Shown piece after piece: positions 1 to 12,594 of a stretch of 64,000 bases of DNA; within the stretch, counting starts at the first letter, position 1, and every line of letters starts with the position of its first letter. The stretch is from assembly GCA_033977485.1 (NCBI GenBank), contig CM066994.1, positions 10,914,001 to 10,978,000 of the forward strand. Direction: 5' to 3'. The translations under genes were made by a program, and so were the position numbers. The stretch is from Hydrangea macrophylla. Lineage: Eukaryota; Streptophyta; Magnoliopsida; Cornales; Hydrangeaceae. Below the pieces are notes generated by a model. The model was given only the letters and a program-made list of their open reading frames with translations, was not told where the DNA came from and ran no database searches.

Positions 1-936
1 TAGCCAAATTGCATCTGTGTGTCTTTTCTTTGGTGTGCATGTTTAATTACTGCTCATGTGTATGTGTTTATTTGGGGGAATTTGGTTCTGCATGTTAAAT
101 TCCCAATAAATATGAACTACACAATATATCTCTATGAATTAACACATGCTATTCAAACATAACATGAATACACGCCAAGCAATCATTCCATAATACAAAA
201 TTGAATCACTCACCTCCGATTTACGCTCCTATAATTCAATCTGAAGAAACATGTGCACAAAGAACGTGCAGAAGTCCGTCTAGTACAACTTTTATCAATA
301 AGAATTTCAATTATTAACTTTTATGAAAAATTCTAGAAAAAGACTTTTCAAAAAACTTAGCCAAACATGCCCTAGTGGTATCAAAATGAAGCTCTTATCT
401 GAAGGAGTTCGAATATGAAATCTTAAAGAAAATAAACGGGTAGAAGTCCGTCGTTTGGCGTTAAGAAGTTCTAAGCAACTAAATCTCCCCTTTTGGCATC
501 CTCTTGGATTTAGGTCAAGAACTTATAAAAAAGTATCTTAACCATCTCTATCTATATATAGGCAAAACTCTCGGGAATTACATTTACCTCCCTACGAGTT
601 TCCAAACTCCTAATCAGTCTCTGAAACTTTCTACAAAGCTAATTCATAGCTTTACAAGTGAATCTCAAAATTATAATAGTTTCTATGAACATTATTGAGC
701 AAAATTCTCTTATTATTATTATTATTATTATTATTACGTACTTGGGATTGGCTTTGTGATGTAGTTGGATTGCTATTATCATAATTTGCACCTGTTTATA
801 ACTAGAAGATGCCTCCTTACTATATGTGACAATATCAACTCTGTTTAATTTTGAGAGAAAAATAACTATGGTCTTTATTAATTTAACAACTACCCCTATT
901 ACATTAAAATAACTAAAGATTAAATATTAAAGAACA
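1..936. other. Gene-free flank
   Basis: AT-rich sequence with no coding region I can support. It holds a (TTA)n microsatellite at about 710-736. The hAT coding remnant starts just downstream, so part of this stretch is probably the 5' untranslated part of that transposon. I found neither a hAT terminal repeat nor a copy of the 8 bases that follow the element's 3' end (ACTAGGAT), so the left boundary of the hAT is not visible here. Confidence 0.5.
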
Positions 937-1570
937 ATGAATAAAATATCTTTTCTGGAATGTTATCTCGTTTCTATACAAATCTTTAGATTCTTTGCTG
1001 TGGAGGAAAATATTGATGAACATGATGTGGAGCAAAGTTCAGCTAGGAGTTTTAAACGGTGCAAAAAGTCCATTGTGTGGGAGGATTATGATAAATTGCC
1101 TTTGAGTATTGATGGAAAGCAAAGGGGTAGATGTAGAGGTTACAAACAAGATTTAATTGCAAGTTCAAATGGTGGTACATCCAGTATGTTAAGGCATATC
1201 ATTGGCCATAAACAAGAATCAAACAATACTTTGCCACCACATTCCTTTCCACTGGATCAAGAAAATTTTTGTGAGAAGATATCTACAGCAATTATTAAAC
1301 ATAACTATCCATTTTCCTTTGTTGAACACGAAGGAATTATAGATCTACTTAGGTTTTTACACCCAAAGGTGAAACCGATCACAAGAAATACTGCAAAATC
1401 AGACGTGCTAAAATTGTATGATAGTGAGAAGGTGAAACTCAAGAAGGAGTTGGAGTTAGTTGGTAGTAGAATATGTTTGACTTCAGACTTATGGTCATCT
1501 ATTGGAACTGATGGTTATTTGGCCCCTACTGCCCATTATGTGGATGATAGTTGGGTTCTACAGAAGAGAA
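937..1570 (+). pseudogene. hAT transposase, N-terminal part
   Basis: An open frame from the ATG at 937 encodes a degenerate BED-type zinc-finger region (residues about 45-95: VWEDYDKLP..., then RCRGY where CxxC is expected, then SSNGGTSSMLRHIIGH). The start of the RNase H-like transposase core follows (TSDLWSSIGTDGYLAPTAHYVDDSWVLQKR). The family is the RICESLEEPER/DAYSLEEPER-like hAT transposases, nuclear proteins that cut and rejoin the element ends. One of the two BED cysteine positions is lost. The reading frame runs into a CACTA element at 1571 and resumes at 5838 after the GAA duplication. Calling this a hAT pseudogene is secure; activity is excluded. Confidence 0.8.
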
Positions 1571-1594
1571 CACTACACCATATGGCCTTATTAT

Positions 1595-1880
1595 TAACGG
1601 ATATATCCGTTAGAATAAATATTACTAACAGATATATTCGTTAGTATTTTAGCGTTAGTAATATTACTAACGGATATATCTGTTAGTAAATTCGTTAGTA
1701 AATCAGAGAATTTCTAACGGATATATCCGTTAGAAAACTACTTACTAAAGGTTTTTTTAGCCAATTTTAAAGGATTTGTGTTGAATACTAACGGTTTGTC
1801 AACTATTACTAACGGAATATCCAAATTTTTTTTTAAAAATACTAACAGATTTACTAACGGATATATCCGTTAGAAATTAG
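1595..1880. repeat. Left subterminal repeat array of CACTA-1
   Basis: About ten copies of an AACGGATATATCCGTTAG-like unit occur in both orientations, many forming near-perfect palindromes. The same unit reappears at 5675-5820. By analogy with En/Spm, these are likely transposase accessory-protein binding sites. That role is inference. Confidence 0.85.
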
Positions 1881-2753
1881 CATAAATCTAAAAACAAATA
1901 ATTTATTTATATGCTTCCCAATATTTTTTTTGCACCTAATTAATAAGCATATCAATCTATACCAAACACAAAAAATAACAAGATTAATATATATTCAACA
2001 CAACAAAAAAATAATCTAAAGTAATCATAACAAGCAAAGTGATCTTCGAAAAAGAGAAGTTTAATGAAATGAAAAAAACCTATTATTTATCAAAATCAAT
2101 TGTACAAGACAATGCTATACATGCTGGCTGTGCCTACTAACTACAACCCAATATGACATTCATTTCAAAACAACAGGGCACTTGCATTTCTCAGCCTTGA
2201 CTGGATCGATTAGGAATCTCGAGTGAAATGCAATATTCTTGTAAACACCTGATGACAGCTTTGGGTTTCTGAATGTTGAAGAAAGATCTAAGATGCTTGG
2301 CCTGTAAAGATGTCATTACCATTTCAATATTTAAGCTAAATAGCAACAAACTGATTCATACTATAGAGGAGCCGCAATTCTACGAAGTAACCATAAGGAA
2401 TAATGCAACTAATATCTCCTTTCCCTTACGCTTTTCATTCTCCTCTCTATTTAAATGACAACAAAAAAAGAAAAATGAAATATGTGAGCTTATTCTATAC
2501 TTATGTCTAAACAATCAAAATGGGTGGCAATTCAATAGAATTAAGGGAGTAGAGACAATGAACTTTTGGGGGCATCACCTTGTTATCCTGACACATTTGT
2601 TGATAAAGTGTTAACCATTTATCATTTTAAAGTTTTACAACCAAACAATGCATTAACTTAAAAGAAAGCTTCAATTTGTACAACCAAAAATTAACATTCA
2701 ATATTTTGGGAAATACTAGGACTAAAGAAAATAGAATTTCTAATTCCAATGAG

Positions 2754-2911
2754 TAATGCTATGCTTCCCAATTTTGAATCCCAAATGTGATTCCCGACAC
2801 ATGTGGTGGCAGAGGGACCACCTTTAACGATGGTGGCACCACTTCAACATAGCCCACTACCACATGTATTGGGAACCACATTTGGGATACAAATTTGGGA
2901 AACATAGCAAT
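2754..2911. mobile_element. Hairpin MITE inside CACTA-1
   Basis: The two halves are inverted copies: the left arm begins AATGCTATGCTTCCCAATTT and the right arm ends in the complement of TATTGCTATGTTTCCCAAAT. The arms continue to pair through ATCCCAAATGTG and ACATGTGGT. The superfamily is not certain, and no clear target duplication was seen. Confidence 0.7.
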
Positions 2912-5519
2912 ATCACTGCAAGTAATGATGCCAATATTATGGGTCCCTATTTCCAAGATATGGTTAGTACTTTGTGATAATGGAATTGGTCTTCACATGA
3001 TACATAACTCTGTCAAATGAAAATTGATGAAGACTACTAGATGACTAGAAAAGACTTTAATGCAAACAATCCTTCTTATTGCGTCGGCACTTTAGGCCCC
3101 TATTTTTTTGATTGGTTTTTTGGTATTGATTTCTTTTTAATCTTGATATTGATTTTGATCTAAAGTTCTTATCAACGTTTGGACGCATGCCTACAAGGAA
3201 AACTCCGGATCTATGCAAACCGCATCGTAATTTAGCAGGATATTACTATGCCCTGAAATTGACCAAAAATCAAACTCTAAAAAGAAAAGTTACTTCAGTT
3301 TATATGAACTTTAATCATTAATTTGCGACAGTTCCATGTTACAATTCTATTCAACTGAAAGGACTGTAAAGGGAGATGCATAATAAAAAAGTGAGAAATA
3401 AGATTCACATAGTGATGCATGGCCAATCGTATTAACAGCTTAAAAGAAAGCATGCGAAGTTTAGGCAGGAATGTTTTGCAATGTGCAATAGGACTGTAGG
3501 AGGAATGTTTTGAACTTTCAGTCTCAATCACATCACAATGTTTTTTCTCACCACTTTGCATATAAAGAAGAACCTTTGCATACAGGACACCCAACTTAAT
3601 TATTCTGTCACTTTTTCCTCTCATGGCACACACTTGTTCTACCCAAAATACTCAAAAACAAGCACACCCTAAATATCTATACATATATTTATATAAGGGT
3701 AAATTACAGTAACACCCACAAAAGCATATTTATATTGGTTATCAGTTGTAATTTTCTAGTTTTATATTAACACACCCTAAGCTCTTTTTAAGTTTAACTC
3801 TCCTTTAATCATAGACAAACTTCCACTGAGAAGGGTTAGGATCATATTTATGATGGACAGTTGATGATTGGACTGAGCATACAAAGAGAATATGTTATCA
3901 TGTATTTAGAAAGTTACCCACTTCATTGGTTTTTTTTTTTTTGAAAAAAAGGATTACTATTAGAGAAATACAAAAATTCCAACTAGGAGCATGACCAAAA
4001 AAAAAACAAAAAAGCTAATTAAAATAAGAAAGTTATTTTCAACTGCCAGACACATTTCACACTATGTCCCTTATGATCTTTCAAGGATAAACATTACAAT
4101 CAAGCACTTGTGCCAATAACCAAGAAAAGGCAACACAAGAAGAATAAAAGAGAAAACAGCTAAAACTTACTCTAATGTGAAGTATATGTCTAGATAGAGG
4201 ATTCACATAGAAATAACTAAAGTTCCCAAGTACAACACGTCATTAAAAAAATTATCTATAGTCAACGAGAGGATCAATCTAAATAGATAAACAGAGGAGA
4301 AGATAATCCAACTAGGAACTAGAGAGATCGGTAGACAAATGTATATCCAAAAATCCAGATGAAACTCGTCGTTTTATTTCTAAATACACAAGCCTCACAT
4401 ACTAAAAATCAAAAAATACGTGTGGCTCTTTAGGTGCTAGAACATGATGCAAAAGCATATAAGCAAAAATGATTTACCTTCAGCACAAAGTATGTAATTT
4501 TCTTCACAGTTTTGTATTCACCTTTCGAATAGGAACTTGTAATAAGGGCCTGTAAGAAACAAGAATCTAAGTAAGACATGCTGATATAGCTCAGAACTTC
4601 TGTAGTTAGTACCACAAGCATACTTCTGAAAGAGACCTAAATTTTATTTGCCAAGTCACAAATTGAAAGTTTTTAAGAAAGATGATTGTTTTTGGTTCCT
4701 CAGATCTTACCTCTTATGAAAGGAGTCAATAAAGAAATTAAGATATGCTCTAACTTGAAGAGAATTTTACCCCTTATTCAGAAAATAAAGATGTCCCAAA
4801 GGCCTCTACCTAAGAGTTTACAAATTTAACTTGCAATTCCTTATATCAATTGGAATCATCAGAAACAAATGGTGCCAAAACAAAGCTTGAATAATACAAA
4901 TCAGAGAGAAATCATGTTAAAAGAGAACAATGAGTACAACTTCCTGTTTTAAAATTTTAATATTCAATAGAGAGCTATGAGTAAGAAAATTAACAATAAT
5001 ATACAAAGATCTGTGCAGAGTTTAGATACTTTTAGTATATACACACATACTAAACAGTAAAATCTCCCCCAAATCAGCAAATACCCAGATGCAAAGATCT
5101 GTCCGAAATTGTAGTAGTAACAGTAATATACAGAGATCTGTCTGAAATTGTAGTAGTAAATCTGAACTAAGGTTCTTGAAGAAGAAAAGAAGAATGAGAA
5201 GAAGAAGAAGAAGAAGAAAAAGAAAAAGGAAATCTAGAAGAAGGAAATCTAAAAGTGAAATCTGGACTGAGGCTCTTAAGCCGATAGTTACCTTTTCCAG
5301 CAGAGATTTTAAGAAGCGGCGGCGAGGGGGCAGCAAGATGGTGGCGGCGAGGGCACAACGAGATGGTCTCTTCTCTTCTCTTCTAGCTCTCTCTTTTTTG
5401 ACCAAGATTTCAGGCGGCGACGAGGGGGCAGTGAGATCGTGGCCGCGAGGGGGCAGCGGTGTGGTGGCGGTAGCGAGATGGTGGCGGCGAGACGGTCTCT
5501 TCTCTTCCTACTCTATCTT

Positions 5520-5563
<44 letters not shown>

Positions 5564-5674
5564 AAGTTAGGTTTTTTTAGTTCTTCTGTCTTCTTTATGT
5601 TTAGGACCCCCGATAGTCTCCTTTTTTATTTTTATTTTTCTCTCCTTTTTTGAATTAATTTTAATTTCTGTAAA
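2912..5674. other. CACTA-1 interior, no recognised gene
   Basis: AT-rich filler without a recognisable coding exon. From about 5170 to 5560 there is a GAAGAAGAA tract, then a degenerate GC-rich repeat built on GGCGGCGAGGGGGCAG / GATGGTGGCGGCGAG, then (TC)n. Read on the minus strand this resembles a plant 5' leader and may be captured host sequence. I could not assign it to a gene. Confidence 0.4.
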
Positions 5675-5820
5675 TATTACTAACGGTTATATCTGTTAGT
5701 ATTGTTTTCTAATCTGTGAGCAATAATATGTAGAATGTTTCACTACTAATGGAAATATATCCGTTAGTAATTACTAACAGATATACCCGTTAGAAATTAC
5801 TAACAGATCTATCCGTTAGT
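5675..5820. repeat. Right subterminal repeat array of CACTA-1
   Basis: Copies of the ACTAACGGATATATCCGTTAG-type unit with single-base variants, matching the left array. They end about 15 bases before the right terminus. Confidence 0.8.
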
Positions 5821-5837
5821 CATAAGTTGTAGTGGAA

Positions 5838-7115
5838 CTTTAAGTTTTTGCCATGTGCCGCCTCCACATAATGACCATTTTTTGGCAGAGAGGGTGATGC
5901 ACTTACTACGAGAGTGGGGCATTGAAAAGAAAGTGTTTTCATTGACTTTAGATAATGCCTCATACAATGACGATCTTGTGGATAGGTTAAAACAAAATCT
6001 TTCCTTAACCTCAACCTTATTTTTTTGAAAGTGAATTCTTTTACATTTGCTGTAGAGCACACATACTGAATCTAATTATACATGATGGACTAAACGAAAT
6101 TGATGATTCGGTGTGTAAGGTTTGAGAGAGCGTAAAGTATGTAAGAGACTCAGAGGAAAGAAAGATTAAGTTTGCCGAGTACATGGCACTAGTGTCTCAG
6201 AAAGAGAGCAAAAAAAGTGTGTCAAGATGTACCTGTACGATGGAATTCCACTTATTTAATGCTTGAAAGTGCATTGACATACCATCGAGCATTTTACCAA
6301 TTACAATTCCTTGAGACAAGTTTTAAGACTTGTTCATCGGAAGAAGAGTGGGAAAAGATCGAAAAGATTTCTAAATTTCTGAAACCTTTTTATAATATTA
6401 CCACATTGTTCTCCGGAAAGTCAGTACCCAACATCAAATTTGTTTTTTCAAAGGGTATGGAAACTTCAAATTCTTATATTGGAGATGATCAAAGATTCAG
6501 ATGATGTTATTAGATACATGGCAAAAGAAATGAAAAAGAAGTTTGACAAGTATTGGGAATGCTATAACACTGTGTTATCATTTGGTGTTATTTTAGATCC
6601 TCGCTATAAGTTTCAGTTTGTGGAATTATTTCAATGCACTTACTATGAAACTTAATATAGGAGTTCGATTCATTCAAGAGTCAACAATATGACTTGAATA
6701 GAAATAAGTCACAATTAAACTTGTATTTGGAGGAAAATAGGATTGACAAGAAAGAGAATTTAGACATTTTAAGTTACTAGAAAGCAAATAAGATTCGATA
6801 TCCTGAGCTGGCTTTTATGGCGCATGATTTATTAAGTATTCCTATAAGTACTATCATGTCAGAGTCATCTTTCAGCATTGGAGGTCAAATCGTTGGAAAA
6901 TATCGAAGTTCAATGTTGCCTAAGAATGTCGAGGCTTTGCTATGTACTAGGGATTGGCTATACGGGACCAAAGGTAAAGTGTTAATAATTTCTATTTGAT
7001 ATCTAATTTTCTTGTATCTATTTAACATTTTTTTTAATTTACTGTAGCTTTTGATGAATTGGAAGAACTTGTTGAAGACTTTGAAGGTATAATTGTGGGA
7101 CTTGGCCAATGTTGA
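5838..7115 (+). pseudogene. hAT transposase, catalytic and dimerisation part
   Basis: This continues the transposase interrupted at 1570. Visible family blocks are SFCHVPPPHNDH, LREWGIEKKVFSLTLDNAS, AHILNLIIHDGL, VPVRWNSTYLML (hAT core), SFGVILDPRYK, and the C-terminal hAT dimerisation block [18 protein letters not shown] ... [16 protein letters not shown] short last exon (7048-7115, DELEELVEDFE) follows a GT/AG intron at 6974-7047. Damage includes a TGA in the arginine position near 6122, a frameshift near 6215, further stops around 6650-6720, and a TAG in place of tryptophan just before 6780. The order of blocks matches the family. Confidence 0.8.
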
Positions 7116-7837
7116 AATTCTTTTGATTAGGGTATAACAATACATGTTCAACATTTCCCTATGTGTTCCTTTTACTTTTACTTTTACTTTTTTAGCTAGT
7201 GGCTCATTTAGTACTTTGTTTTCCCCTTTTTTTGTGGTTCATTTACAGGTCCATTTTGTGCTTGTGAACGAATAGAGGAGATGGGAGGTGATTCCATCGG
7301 AGGAGATGGGAGTATTTAGCTTAGTTATGATATATTTTTGTTTTCGTGAATTGATAGAGGAGATGAGAGTATTTAGACCGGATTTGTTTTTCAAAAATTT
7401 TCATTATATCTATGGTCTGTAATATAATTGTAGTAGGACTGTTATTTGGTTGATATTACAAACTCAAATAGTAGTAATGTGTATATATATATGTGTATGT
7501 GTGTATGTATGTGTGTGTGTGTTGTGTGTTTTGTGTATTTTTTTGTTGTTGAAACAAAGAATGATTAGTTTAGTTATGATATTTTTTTGGAGCTTTTAAA
7601 AAAATAGATGAATAATTGCCTCATGAAAACCTTTGCAAACTTAAATAATTAGTTTTTCTCACACCTAAAAATGGATTTGATCAAATGAAAAGGTAGATGG
7701 AAGAAAGTAGGGAAAAGGGGTGGAATTTAAAAGGGAAAAAAAACGGGTCCTGGATCATAACCTGGCCCGACTGTGAATACCCGACCCATGCCCGGTCCAG
7801 TCCAAACCCGCCCAGGGCGGCCCATTTTCCAGGCCTA

Positions 7838-8144
7838 ACTAGGATGTTCACACCCCACCTCCAACGGTTGCCGCCCCATAGGTTTCATCATCCCCCTCTC
7901 ACTCCATAATTGTCACCAAAAGGAAAATTCTCAAAATTTCAAGTGAAGAAGCTTTGGGAACCCAAATTAGTGGTTTCAAAAATTTATCTAAATCATGCAA
8001 TCTTCAAGTTGAACCCTAGAGGTAAATTGATTATTAAAACCCACAAATTTCTTACCACAAACATACAACCATGGCCTCTACCTGGTTCCGACCATAGACG
8101 AAACCATCCAATTGTCTTCAGGTTTTGCTCATGAAATTTCCTCA

Positions 8145-8193
<49 letters not shown>

Positions 8194-8489
8194 TCTCTAG
8201 CTATAACTTCTGAAATTGTTTCTAAGAGGGAATCTAAGCCTCTGTTTCCCCCTCTAGCTCTCTGGTTAAATCGTAAGTGAATGATTCTTAGCAAAGTGGA
8301 TACAAATATTGGATCTTCATATATCAAAACCAGCAACCAAGAATCAAACAAAGCATCAATAAATTTGCTCTGATTCTCCAAATAGATATGGTATGGTAGC
8401 GACTTCAAAATCAGCCCCAAATCACTATTAAATCTTCCAGACCCAATTCTTTTTTGATCTGTCTCCCTCTCTCTCTCTCTCTCTGGATG

Positions 8490-8525
<36 letters not shown>

Positions 8526-8671
8526 AGGTGAACATGAAGTGTAATTTTGTATGAAGAGAGAAGAAAGATGAGAGAAAATCTATTCCTATGTGTATGTGTA
8601 CGTATATAATACATGCATATATTTTGTATACTGTATGGGAAGGGGAATTGGTAGGGGCAAAATAGTACAAT
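7838..8671. other. Gene-free region with (CT)n tracts
   Basis: No gene recognised. Long TC microsatellites lie at about 8145-8198 and 8464-8525. They separate AT-rich sequence that looks like a leader or intron, possibly captured, but no protein similarity was seen. Confidence 0.4.
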
Positions 8672-11132
8672 TGTAACACCCGTACCCGGAGAACGGGTTA
8701 ATTATTATGTTAATATGCATTAATTAATATAATTAGTGTATAAAACGGATTAAGGGGAGGCTTGGACTCGCCCATGTAAAAAGTGTTCAGAGAGGGACAC
8801 TAGTTGGAAAAGTCCCCAGTGAGGTGGGACATGTATTGAAATGGAACCCATCAAAGGGTAAATTGGTAATTTGCATTTTAAATGATTACATGCATTTTTA
8901 CGTGATTAGTTTAAATGCTTTCATATTATATGATAATACATGTACTAGTAATGAGTATTAGTTTGGATACCCAAATAAGGGTATAATTGAAAAAACGATT
9001 GATAATTAGTAGGTGCAATAGCAACTTCATAAAATATATGGGACCCACGTTGGAACCCATGCGAAACTTAGACAAACACTCAATGGATAATTGGGTAGTT
9101 AATGGAATGTTTGGGGGATTTCATAATAAGAACTTAGTAAGTTCCAGAGGTGTAACCGAAAAAATGGCTAATTTAGGCTTTGACACATCAACACATCTTG
9201 CATATGTGTGTCATGACATAGGAAGAGTCTCATATTTGCTGAATTAAAAGAAGAAAAGAAGAAGAGAGCTTCGAGAGAGAAGACGGACCGTCACCGACGA
9301 CGTCTTCCGTCGTTCGCCGGATTCACGATCCGAGACCACTTTTGGACTCGTGGAGGTAAGAGGATCACATGCACGTAATTTGTTTTCATTTTCGGCAACG
9401 TTTTTCCGGTAACCATTCTTGATAAATGATATTTGTTGAACCAAACCATGTAGGATTTACTTTGGGTACGAATTGAGCAAGATTTGTGAAGGAATTCTTC
9501 ATTTCTAGCTTGAATTTGGGTAGATCTTGCTAAGGTGAGTTTTCTAGCCTAAAGAATGGTTGTGTTTAACTATGTTCAAGGCATCAATGATGTAGAGATG
9601 TAGAGAATGATCTCATTGTGTTGATTATTCATGTTTAGAAAGCATGTAGTTACTAAATTGTGAATTGCATGTTAGCTTTATGAAGAATTTATGTGCCTAC
9701 ATATTTATGTGCTTATATGTTTATGTGGTATTCAATGAGCACCGGAAAAATGATTCATTAGTTGGGAGTAATAAGGGTGGTGAAGAGGAAGAATCCGAGA
9801 AATACGGAAGTCCAAGGAATAGAAGTGGCCACGGGACCAAGGGAGGTCCCGGGTCTGAATGAATCATTGAACCGGTGACTCGGCGATTACAAAGATATGA
9901 TTTATGTGTTATTGTTGAATTGCACATGTTAAACATTCATCCATGTTTAGATTACTCACTAAGCAAATTGCTTAAGAAAACCGTTTTCCTATTTCTGTTG
10001 TGGTACATAACAACCACCGCAGGTACGGAGCAATACCCGGAGAGGAAGTGACGTGCTCGGGAAGAGGGGAAAAAGGTTTTGGAACTTGTAGATATGTTTT
10101 AAGCCTATATTACAGTGTAACTAGTGGCTTGAGGTCCTTGACTTATGGCTTGAAGTCTTGACTTGTGGATGGGAGAGATGGGAAAGATTTGAGCCTCATA
10201 CTTGTGAATTTCTTTTGAACTTGTAAAATGATGTAAATTTATGGTTTCTTTTATGTTAATGTTCATACTTGGGTTGTTGGAAATGAATTTGGATCATAAC
10301 TACGTATTTGGAAGTGAAAAGTAGAACCTATGTATAATCTCTTTTGTTTTGCTCAAATGGTGCAAGTTAGTAATTAAGACCATCTTGGCATGTTTGGATG
10401 TGTCGCAAGCGTTGTGGAAAAGTTTGGTTGTGTAAATGGTGTTGGCTGTAGTTTGAGTTGATTCCTAATAAATCCCAAGTACTTTGGATGAGAATTAAGT
10501 TTCAAAGTTTCAAAGTTTGTTTTGGATCAAAGGAAATGAGTTTATGATTGATTTGATCAAATTGTGAATGTATTTGTGTGATCCAAGCTTGATTTAAGTT
10601 TAAAAGTGTTTGAAAATGTGTTGGATATGTTTTCCCAAAGTTTCATAAGGGTTCCATGTGAATTGGTTGTGTTTTGGAAGTTAAAACTTGTTTTGACAGC
10701 AAAACTTAGCAGCAGAATCTGTTCTGCAGGGCGCAGATCGATCTGCGTTTGTGAAGGGATCAATTCGGCTTTTATCGGGGACATTCTGCTTGTGGCTCAT
10801 ATAAATGGATCGATCCGGGCCTTATGAAGGGATCGACCTGCTTGTAATTTTTCACAGCACGTCCGCTTTTACGGAAACGTGCATAACTTTTTCTAGAAAA
10901 CTCGGATTTGCGCGCCGTTTGTTGCGTTGGAACCGGGACTCAAAAATCTAACTTTTGGTATAAAAATTTTACATACTTACTTAATGACCATTTTGCCCTT
11001 GGGGCTATTTTGTCACAATAGAGTTCTTTAAAGTGGTTTATTCACATTTTCTTTCTAATTAGTGTGTGTTTTGGGTGCGGTTACTCTTGTTACACGTGTC
11101 CTAATCCATCGGGGGTGGGTTGGGGTGTGACA
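8672..11132 (+). mobile_element. Solo LTR A (Ty3/gypsy type)
   Basis: It starts TGTAACACCCGTACCC and ends GGTTGGGGTGTGACA, flanked by the 5-bp duplication ACAAT (8667-8671 and 11133-11137). There is no internal coding sequence and only one LTR, so this is the product of LTR-LTR recombination. Its length and terminal words fit the long LTRs of Tekay/Del-type chromoviruses. At 10728-10850 it carries a cluster of GATCGATC-type palindromes. Confidence 0.9.
10728..10850. repeat. Palindrome cluster in solo LTR A
   Basis: It holds GCAGATCGATCTGC (14-base perfect palindrome), GGATCAATTCGG, GGATCGATCC (10-base palindrome) and GGGATCGACCTGC, spaced 20-60 bases apart. Other LTRs in the window have different words in comparable clusters (see 13185-13385 and 29635-29830). 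Function unknown. Confidence 0.6.
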
Positions 11133-11305
11133 ACAATAGTACTTTTTCATCAAAAATTAACACTATTCCATCACTTGTAAGGGGGGTTTGTGTAATTTTG
11201 CAATATACGAGGGAGGTTCGTGTAATTTTGTCAAACCTCAGGAGATGTCCATGTAATTTGCCCATTTTTTAAAAAAGTATTTCACTCCCAAAGTCTAACT
11301 CAAAC

Positions 11306-11472
11306 AGTAATGCTAGACACATAACACCAACCACAACACATGCTTTAAATGCATGTACCTTGTACTGTGTGGATTTTTCACAGGCCCCACACTTTTTTGG
11401 GAAGCATAAGGTATATGCATTTAAAGCATGATTGTGGTTTATGTTCTGGTTGATGTTGTATGCCTAGTATTA
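11306..11472. mobile_element. Hairpin MITE
   Basis: The left arm begins AGTAATGCTAGACACATAAC and contains CAACCACAACACATGCTTTA. The right arm is its imperfect reverse complement, ending GCCTAGTATTAT. The whole sequence can fold on itself with a short unpaired centre around 11365-11395. The ends resemble those of other MITEs in this window (GAGTAAT/ATTACTC type). Confidence 0.7.
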
Positions 11473-11799
11473 TGGAACGCAAAATAGGAAAGCCATACCA
11501 AGAACTTAAAATTAAACTGGAAATGCATGTTTGGATGCATCCATGCATTATTACAAACAACAAAGAGATCCAAACCATTGGGCTCATTCTGATTGTCTTT
11601 AATCAAATAGGTTCCTCGGTTCATCGGTTTGCTACTAAGGGACTAATTTTGAGTACATACCATTTTTGGTCATCGGCTCAATTGCTATGTCATTCTTATT
11701 GGAAAATCGCACATGGGATCAAACCAGAAGTGATCCACATAACTGAAGCTGTCAATTTGAGGAGTTCTGCATTTTGAGCATCTGAGTGCTTGAAATCAG

Positions 11800-11905
11800 A
11801 TGTTGGCGATGCTACGATTTTTGTGAATAACATTCAAATTAAAGTTAATTCAATGGCTATTCGAGATTTTTGAGAAATGCAGAAAGATTTCGAAGGCTTT
11901 CATTC
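11800..11905 (+). pseudogene. LINE-like ORF1 remnant, RRM first half
   Basis: The frame reads DATIFVNNIQIKVNSMAIRDF, then a TGA. It resembles the first beta strand and RNP2 region of an RNA-recognition motif. The sequence stops at CATTC, where solo LTR B is inserted, and resumes at 14111 with GKRFGFIRF (RNP1-like). Plant LINE-type retroelements carry an RRM plus a DUF4283-like domain in their first ORF, which is why I assign it so. An old RRM-protein pseudogene is the alternative. Confidence 0.55.
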
Positions 11906-12594
11906 TGTCACGCCCCGCAACAGTATAAATAGAGATAAATAAATTTCCTTTATGGGTCCATAGGGAATGAATGGTTAATGTCACTAACCTTCCACACCAC
12001 ACAGTACTAGTCAACAGAAAGAACAACCCATAGTAATATAAAGAAAACCTATTATATTATCAACATCAGAGTTATTACAACAGCATAGGTACAGTGGAAG
12101 TATATAAGGTTTGGAAGCAACATATGCCCAAGTACCAAATATAACAAAATAGCTAAACTGAAATAGAGACTAATAATTATCTCCAAGTCTTCAACTGGCG
12201 TACACATTTGCATAGTAGTCCTCCCCAGCATAAGTGTCATCGACGGGACCACCCTCTGTGTACTCCTTTCCCGGATAGTAACCGTCGTTGTAGGATCTGT
12301 CACCTGCAGAATAAGGTACAGGATAGTCTGGACGGGGGAAAAGTCCAGGCAATAAAAGGCCGTCAGCTTACTGAGAGTTGAGTGAGTATGAACTAACAAG
12401 GTACCAATTATCTGAAGTAAACACAAGCTTATGAAAACACGATTTAATATCTTACTATAATAGTAATGATATCTTGTTTCTTTATTCAACCTCATTAACC
12501 AACCCTTATCATCTTGTTATTTGAAGACCGATGACCAAAATATTCTCCAGAAAGAACAAACTCAATCGTTTCACATGTATAGACATACCATCAT

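Larger units (their letters stand above)
1571..5834. mobile_element. Non-autonomous CACTA (En/Spm) transposon
   Basis: The termini are CACTACACCATATGG on the left and CATAAGTTGTAGTG on the right, which is the reverse complement of CACTACAACTTATG. The flanking 3-bp target duplication is GAA (1568-1570 and 5835-5837). Both ends carry many copies of the palindrome TAACGGATATATCCGTTA or variants. Such subterminal repeats are where TnpA-type proteins bind. The 4.3-kb body has no transposase, so it would need proteins from elsewhere. The middle contains a hairpin MITE (2754-2911) and a GAGA/GCGGCG-rich tract (5170-5560). It sits exactly inside the hAT transposase frame, so it inserted after the hAT. 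Confidence 0.93.
937..7837 (+). mobile_element. Decayed hAT transposon, interrupted by a CACTA element
   Basis: The element holds a hAT transposase in two pieces (937-1570 and 5838-7115). Its GC-rich 3' subterminal region at about 7740-7837 is full of GGGCC- and CGGGT-type words on the minus strand and ends in CCAGGCCTA, the style of plant hAT termini. The left terminus was not found, so the start given is only the start of coding sequence. The element is dead: its transposase has stops and frameshifts and is split by the CACTA at 1571-5834. Confidence 0.6.

Noticed and set aside
504..698. 64-codon frame upstream of the hAT remnant
   Set aside because: AT-rich, composition not protein-like, no homology recognised.
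5176..5565. Lys/Arg-rich 129-codon frame
   Set aside because: Encoded by GAA/GAG microsatellite and GC-rich repeat; low complexity on both strands.
8142..8614. Minus-strand frames with poly (ER) tails
   Set aside because: Arise from (TC)n tracts; no conserved domain.
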